A stretch of 64,000 nt of DNA, from NCBI GenBank assembly GCA_949152475.1, contig OX424563.1, positions 16,837,001 through 16,901,000 on the forward strand. The letters are read 5' to 3'. Below the pieces are notes generated by a model. That model was given only the letters and a program-made list of their open reading frames with translations. It did no database searches and was not told the origin of the DNA. This DNA comes from Terebella lapidaria. Taxonomy: Eukaryota > Annelida > Polychaeta > Terebellida > Terebellidae. The translations under genes were made by a program, and so were the position numbers. Positions within the stretch are counted from its first letter, which is position 1; the number at the start of each line of letters is the position of its first letter. Positions 57,548-64,000 of this stretch are shown piece by piece.

Positions 57548-58970
57548 AGGTTACCGGACCTATGGTCCGATAACCTATTGGCATGGCGTTGCGTCCGTCG
57601 TCCGTTGTCCGTCGTCGTCGTCCACATTTTTATCTTTTTTGTTTACAGGCGAATTTTTCTGAAATTTTGCACAAAAATACTTAAAAATAATTCAAGAAGG
57701 AGGTATTTTTTAGTTTTTTGATTTTCGCATTTTTTTCAAAATGGCGGCCGTTTTCGACGAAAAATGCCTGATTTTGGACTTTGGCGGCCATTTTCTCAAA
57801 ATCTCTTCAGTAACTTTTTTTCTTTTTGATAAATAACACTCCTCAAATGTACTCCTATGATGTCTATAAATTTCGTTGCGCTTGAATCGCTCGAAGTGGG
57901 CCATTTTGGCCCAAACTCGGCTCAAATGGGACTTTCCCATGTTAAATTATCCTATGCTTTATAATGGGACACATTATGCCTAATATCTCACTTGATATTG
58001 AGATTAGAGACTAGGAATCAATTGTGGACCTATAGGAAATGATATATGCTGAATATTTTCGTGACCTTGAATTTGACCTCTGACCTCACTTTCAAGGTCA
58101 GAGCATAAAATGGCTTATATCTCGCTTATTATCGACTCTACAGCTTAGGAATCAATTGTGGACATATAGGAAATGATATATTCTGAATATTCTCGTGACC
58201 TTGAATTTGACCTCTGACCTCAGTTTCAAGGTCAGAGCACAAAATGGCTTATATCTCGCTTATTATCGACTCTACAGCTTAGGAATCAATTGTGGACATA
58301 TAGGAAATGATATATGCTGAATATTCTGATGACCTTGAATTTGACCTTCGACCTCATTTTCAAGGTCACAGGACAAAATGGCTAATATCTCACTTGTTAT
58401 CGACTTTACAGCTTAGCAATCAATTATGGACATATAGGAAATGATATATGCAGATTATTGTCATGACCTTGAATTTGACCTTTGACGTCATTTTCAAGGT
58501 CACAGGACAAAATGGCTAATATCTCACTTATCATCGATTTTACAGCTTAGGAATCAATTGTGGACATATAGGAAATGATATATGCTGAATATTCTCGTGA
58601 CCTTGAATTTGACCTCTGACCTCATTTCCAAGGTCCAAGGACAAACTGGCTCATATCTTGCTCCTCTATTGACTGTATGGCTTGGGAACCAATTGTGGAC
58701 ATGATATACATGATATAGAAAATGATATACACTGAATATTTTGATGACCTTGAATTTGACCTTTGCCCCTTCATTTTCAAGGCTACAGCATAAAATTGCT
58801 AATATCTCTCTGATTATTGAACTTACAGCTTAGCAATCAACTGTGGACATGATATATGCTTAATGTTATATATGCTGAATATTCTCTTGACCTTGAATTC
58901 AACCAGTGACCTGGCTAACACCTAAAATATTAAACATTGTCCGGTAACCTATCTTTGGCCCTTGGCCTAA
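57548..58970 (+). mobile_element. Hairpin-ended element, family E, in a T5 target, full copy
   Basis: It begins AGGTTACCGGACC-TAT-GGTCCGATAACCT, a 13-base-arm hairpin. A GTCCGTCGTCCGT tract (57585-57625) follows, then TTCAAGAAGGAGGTATTTTT, a C/G-rich middle (CAAAATGGCGGCCGTTTTCG) and seven 134-bp tandem units. It ends CCGGTAACCTATCTTTGGCC, CTTGGCCTAA. TTTTT lies on both sides (57543-57547 and 58971-58975). Copy A has the empty site at 47450-47455 (six T then ATG). No transposase, so it is non-autonomous. Superfamily not recognised; there is no clear terminal inverted repeat beyond TTAGG/CCTAA, and the hairpins at the ends are unusual. Confidence 0.85.
57975..58890. repeat. 134-bp tandem repeat inside the family E element
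   Basis: The marker GGAATCAATTGTGGAC recurs at 58014, 58148, 58282, 58416, 58550, 58685 and 58833, that is, spacings of 134, 134, 134, 134, 135 and 148. Each unit has TGATATATGCTGAATATT, TGACCTTGAATTTGACCT and TTTTCAAGGTCA. Units near the right end are more diverged. Confidence 0.9.
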
Positions 58971-61005
58971 TTTTTATGCAGATATTGCTCCGAACACAAG
59001 ACAATTTCATTGCTGAAAAATTTCATTGACATTGTTAATACTTAATAGACTGGAAAACATTGAAATTGACATTTTTGCCCAGCACATACTAAAAATAACC
59101 CAGCTGCGCTACACAAATATCGCACATTGAATACATTGAAACAAAGCAGTGTCGTGATTTTCTCAGATAAGACCAACAAGGATTCAGACAAGCGTGAAAT
59201 GAGTTCTTGCTGGCGTGTGTATTAATGTCGTAAAACAACGAAACTGCAAGACGAAACTGCAGGGTTTTTATTGGTTGGTCTCCTGTTGGTAACTGCTGGA
59301 TGAAAGGTCAAAGGTCATTTTGAAGATGATCTTAACGTACATTCCTATGGGAACTCCGTGATATATTGTACACACACTGAGCAGGTCATTGTATTTATCA
59401 CGGAGTGGGAATCCCCTGTGATTTCCATTCATCAGTACAACATTATCAAAATAATCATGATTTGACATAATTAAATTGCAAAACCGTAAACAAAGTAATG
59501 AGAATATGCTTCTTATTCAGGAACAACTGTTATCTTCTTTCAACACAAATGTTGCCGTGAGATAACAGGAACGTAGCCACCCATACATGTAGCAGCTACT
59601 ATATATGTTTTAATCGTATTTTAATATTCTAGTAGGTTCATGTGACAGTGAGTATTTTGCTGAAACCTGAAACTCGGGTTTGAGTGATGAAATTTATATA
59701 TGTGAATTATGTTACGTCGTAATTGAGAAAGAGTAAATGGAGTGAATTCCAAATCCTGAAATTACAACAAATGCATTGGTTTGCCCATATGAGCAGATTA
59801 TTGGGTTGCTGCAAGTTTTGACACCCCCTAGGTGTACAGTGTATTGTCGACCCTCATAATTACGTTTGTAGTCTCACATGCTGTCCAGAGTTGTTCCATT
59901 GTAAAATAATCATCATAATATCATATTTGGTTGTGTGTTTATTCGTATGCTCTAATGCTATTTAATGCTTCCCTAAACTGTGACATTTCTTATGGATTTT
60001 CTAGGTGGCATTTAGTGGCATTTAGTTAATGTGCCATCTCTGTGTGGTGGTAATATTGTGTCTCAGTTAACAAGGTTAGTCATCCATCCGCATATCGCAT
60101 AGATCAATAAGTCTCCACGACATGTCATGGTGACAGACGACACCCCCACATTCCATGGTTACAGTAACAAACACTCTATTGTGACTGGTTCCACTGGGGC
60201 TGACACTCTTCTTCAACTAGTAGTAACAGGAAGTGATTTCTGCCGTCAGAGTACTGCAAACAAAAATTATCCCGGCTGGCGACCTATCTTCTTCTGACCT
60301 GGGAGATTGGACAAGGGGGACGGAGGCAGGAGGCTATGAGTGCTTGATCTCGGAATGTTCAATGGGATTGACACCAATATTATTTTGTTGTGTAGCGAGA
60401 AATGTGGTGGTCATGATAATTGCCATTCAGCTGGGATTTTGAGGATGGAAATAAAACAAATAATGGCCCATTCGTACAAAATGGAAAATGCAAATGGATT
60501 TGTATGACCTACACACATGGTATTGGGTGGATATCTCTTTGTTAGATCAACTTAATGGTGAAACCGGGTACTGTCCCGTCGTCGTGCAAATGTCCTTAGT
60601 GTAAAAAGTAATGATTTTGTAACGTTTATATAATCGTGATATAAATGAGGCAGGCTGACTGGTGTTGGCGAGAGTCTTCGCATATATTGTTTTTGCAGAT
60701 TCGTGGTTTTCTTATGGTTGCTTTCGTCTGTTTTTAGCTCGTATTCTGAGTACATTTTTACATGTACACTGCAAGCCTCAAGTCTTGCAGAATCACCAAT
60801 AAATTCCTCATCTGAGCAAGCCAATGCATTTGTCGTGATCTCTGGATTTGCCGTTCGCTTCCTTCAAAGGACACTGGATCACTGGACATAAGAAGTGTCA
60901 CCCTTTTTATCATGAGACAAACCCTATTGCATATCAAACCCATCTGATATAAATATGGCCTCAAAAGACTGATATCGTTACTGAGAAATGTTCAATATCA
61001 ATTAA

Positions 61006-62170
61006 CACCTTCTTCTTTGTTTAGTAACTATGTTTCGTTGCCCCTCTGCTTTTCGAAAATGACTAGAGGCGACACTTGTGTACAGTATGTGTATTCGTAG
61101 TAGTGCCAATGTGGCTTTCAGTTTTATGAGTCCAGGTACCATCGTCAAAAATCCGTAAAAGGCTTAACAAAATATCACTGCATTATATACATTCACCAGT
61201 GTTGTGTGCAAATAATAAATATTGTTTCTTGGAAAGCTAATTACAGTGACACTACAGTATCATTATATCGCAATTATGTTCCAAGAATTCTCCCTCTGCG
61301 GGAATGATTATTTTCTTCCAAATTATTTGCTTGATACCCGAAATGAATACTGAAATTCAGACTGACATTCTGGTATGTTTGATTGGGAAAAAGGCAAAGT
61401 TGCCTTTACAGAGAACTTGCACGGCAAAAGGAGTCCAATAGTTCCTAGATAATGGCACAAAATGTCAGTCTGGGGGCAGTCAGGCGTCAAACGACCTGCA
61501 GACATAAGGGTTTTAATGATGTGTGAACTGGCGATCGCCTGGCTTCCACAAATCGACTGCCTTCTGGCCACGGAAATACTCCCTGGCAACATCACGGCTG
61601 AGCACACTGAAATGGACTATCTCTGACAAGTTAATGATTCCAATGGGATAAGTCTCCTCTGTTGAATGCCCCAAAGGCAATTGGATGCCAAATGACTTCC
61701 TGATATTTACGGCAACAATACTATAGATTGAGAGTCTCGATGACAAAATCATTGACATTTACACTCGCATTCAGCTCTCGAACACCAGCTCCTCTGCTGG
61801 TGTTTTCCTTGTTTTAATTTGTTTTGTATAGACTATGTAAAAGTTATGTAATTTGTACATAACCTCCTCTTGGTGGGTGATAATGGGTATATTTGATTTC
61901 ATTCAATAGACTTTGTTTATCTTTGTTTCGTATACAGGTTGTTTCATCTTGCAAATCAGTGTTCTCGTGTTTATTTGTGGATAAAATCGAGTATTGCTTT
62001 TGTGTTTTGGTGTTTCCAAAGATGCGACCGCATACCAACAAGGTTAAAATACAAAACCAAGTCCCAGCTATCAATACGAGGCAATGTGACCTCTTTCGAA
62101 CATGCCTGTAACCCAGACTTGAATGATTTTTTGAGGCCCAACGTCAGACATGTTCAGAATTTTTAAGGAT
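61006..62170 (-). repeat. Large repeat unit, reversed copy B, second part
   Basis: It matches 53877-55015 of copy A and, inverted, parts of copies X and Y (31.95-32.7 and 37.88-38.4 kb). It contains block F copy B. Not interrupted by the TTAA insertion. Confidence 0.8.
61513..61790 (-). pseudogene. Unknown repeat-encoded protein, block F, copy B
   Basis: An 81-codon minus-strand frame (61758-61513) with SIYSIVAVNIRKSFGIQLPL, YPIGIINLSE and SRDVAREYFRGQKAVDLWKP and a THH end. Upstream the frame continues as AEELVFES-like sequence with a break. It is the least damaged of the three copies at the protein level. No motif of a known enzyme or structural family is visible. The conserved C-terminal block could be tested by profile search. 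Confidence 0.5.
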
Positions 62171-62469
62171 TCCTTAAAGGGAATTAATTTTAAATTATGA
62201 GTTAATCATGTGACAATTGTGTATCAAGTGAATATGATAAGGCACAGACATCCAAAACACATATCTCGTTCATATTGAACAATTACATGTCACTAGTTTA
62301 TATTATTTCCTTATGCAGCACTTTCTCTATAAAACAGAAGCAATCGAAGCTGATTATATTTATACCGGGATGTCTTTTTATTTTGGAATCACTGCTCTGC
62401 ATCAGGGACAAGAACAAGAGCATGATATCACTATAGAAATTTAATTGGATGATTGGTTTTGACAGCTAA

Positions 62470-63930
62470 TATTTGGATATAATATCGAGAGTTGAATCTT
62501 GCTCGGCTTATAAGATATATAACCTTTCTATTCTAGACGGAACTGTGTTTGTTATTTCTGAATCTATCATCCGAATGGCTATTGAGATTGTAACCGAGGT
62601 TTCCACTTCAGCACGATTTTCAGGACACGATATCATCATTAAAATGTGTATATCAATTTCAGACAGTGCCCCCAATCAAAAATATTCACAGCAGTATGAC
62701 TATGTGTGCGTGACAATAGTTGGTCGTCGCCAAGTTGCTAAAGTATTACTTAGGTATCATGAAAAACTCCTGGTAGCATTGTAGGTATGCAGCATATGAA
62801 TAGTTTGACAAAATATATTTTCATGTTAGTTTTTTTTATATTATTCACAATATTTTAGCTTTTTTTTCCTCAACCCTCAGTATAGACGACTGGTCTCGAG
62901 TATATCGAGATTGAAGGGTTTTCCTTCAACTACAACATGCCTCTTTTTGGCAGATCATGCCGTAGTCTATTTGGCGCATTACAAATCACTGCTATAGTAC
63001 TCATATCAAGCTGTTTTAAACGGAATGCACTGAAAAAACATTTTTCTCTGTTTTGTACCCCCAGGAACATTGGACGCATCTCGTGACTGCAATTACTTAT
63101 CCTTGTGTTTCACAAAAATATATTTTGATCAATTTTTCAATGGACTGTGGTTTTAAGAATCCTGTCCAAGGCAAACAATATTGCAGGATATTTTCAAGGC
63201 CATATCTCAGTAATGTAGTTTTGACACAAGAAGAGGCGTTCCCTAGAGGGTTCAGATGAAACTGTGATAGATTTTATTCTATGCACATGGGACAAGTAGG
63301 ACAAACTTCGACATTCAAGAGGCCACAACTATAGTCCTTTGATATATCTCTCGTACATTCTATGGTACATCCAAAGAGTGCTAAATTTAAAGTGCACTGT
63401 AATGTGTGATCCTTATTGAAATACAAAATGATGTGATGTGTTGCCATTTTCAGGGGTTTCGTCTATAATAGAGTGTGTTGCTGACGCAATTGATTACAAA
63501 GAAGTGAAGAAATGGAAAATGAGACGCAAAATGACATTACTTTGATATTATCCAAATTACGACAATGTATTGCTGTGAATAGTTTACATCTCACACAATC
63601 ATTGTGACATCTATTAAATGTTTCCCACGATAACAATTGCCATCAGATTTTTGTACGTTATAAGACTTGGCCCAAGACGTGACAAGCGGATATTCTGGCA
63701 TCATATATTGATTTGCTAAAATGTCAGCAAAGCATCAACAATGAAATTACCTCTATTTGGGGAACAGAGACAGACGAACAGGTCATTGATTGACAGCCCA
63801 TTAGAACTCAATCGATACCGCGTTATTGAGTGACAAACATTGTCCATTAGATCCCGATCATTTCTCATAGTGGCATTGCATAAATATAATCAGAAACATT
63901 ATGCCGTTTTATAGCATTGATACATAACAT
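62470..63930 (-). repeat. Reversed degenerate copy of block R
   Basis: 62540-62720 is the inverse of 28740-28920 (ACTGTCTGA.ATTGATATACACAT and ATGATGATATC..GT). 63770-63890 is the inverse of the TGCCACTATTGGAATCGATT block at 26375 and 35517 (CAATCGATACCG, ACAAACATTGTCCATTAGAT, ATAGTGGCATTGCA). The 103-codon plus-strand frame at 62473 is antisense to the block R reading and is not taken as a gene. No gene is recognised to the window end. Confidence 0.55.
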
Positions 63931-64000
63931 ACATGTAAAAATCATGCCAAGTGGCTCAGACCAACAGAGTAGTCTATCTAGCCTATGTTCTACAGTTTAG

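Larger units (their letters stand above)
56030..60990 (-). repeat. Large repeat unit, reversed copy B, first part
   Basis: It is co-linear with copy A at high identity over several kilobases. It holds its own copy of the minisatellite element at the same site, plus a family E insertion at 57548 that copy A lacks. Around 60550-60720 it has an extra stretch related to 44.2-44.35 kb (inverted), including GGCAGGCTGACTGGTGTTGG with no minisatellite. Confidence 0.85.

Noticed and set aside
62473..62784. 103-codon plus-strand frame near the right end
   Set aside because: It is antisense to the block R reading conserved at 28734 and 36130; no homologue in its own sense.

Overview
This is a nuclear contig from an animal, most likely a marine invertebrate. 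The AT-rich sequence is full of short TACATGTA-type motifs, one host gene is split by small GT-AG introns, and most of the rest is decayed transposon sequence. A CR1-type retrotransposon with a PHD finger and a 2A-like peptide is the type known from lancelets, sea urchins and molluscs. A lancelet is my best guess, but the sequence does not settle the species. All identifications were made by eye and from memory of protein families; no search was run.

Region 1, 0.5-7.4 kb, minus strand: the 5' part of a cytosolic purine 5'-nucleotidase gene (cN-II / NT5C2 family). Five exons join in phase and read like the family's N-terminal half, including the HAD catalytic motif FDMDYT. A sixth exon at 4088-4164 looks like an alternative first coding exon, with the same phase and joining the same downstream exon. 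The rest of the gene lies beyond the left edge. Four small TA-flanked MITEs sit in or beside its introns.

Region 2, 7.4-12 kb: no gene recognised. There is a GT/G-run microsatellite and a possible retroelement 3' end.

Region 3, 12-63.9 kb: a dense mosaic of degenerate copies of long, multi-block repeats. Copies run mainly forward from 12 to 44.7 kb and mainly reversed from 45.9 to 63.9 kb, giving a large imperfect palindrome centred near 45.3 kb. Because the copies can be aligned to each other, several younger insertions show up with an empty site in a sister copy. (i) A TTAA-flanked insertion at 49204-53872 contains an almost intact CR1-like retrotransposon. (ii) Elements with a terminal hairpin sit in T or A runs; one carries 134-bp tandem units rich in AGGTCA-type half-sites. 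(iii) A second hairpin-ended family carries one perfect X-box palindrome per 338 bp. (iv) Two 0.7-kb inverted-repeat elements are made almost entirely of a 21-bp palindromic minisatellite. (v) A 1.15-kb long-inverted-repeat element is flanked by ATTA.

Apart from the nucleotidase and the CR1 proteins I recognise no intact gene. The large repeats contain short protein-like fragments, most clearly a block at about 32.4, 54.5 and 61.6 kb, that match no family I know. No tRNA, rRNA or CRISPR array was seen.
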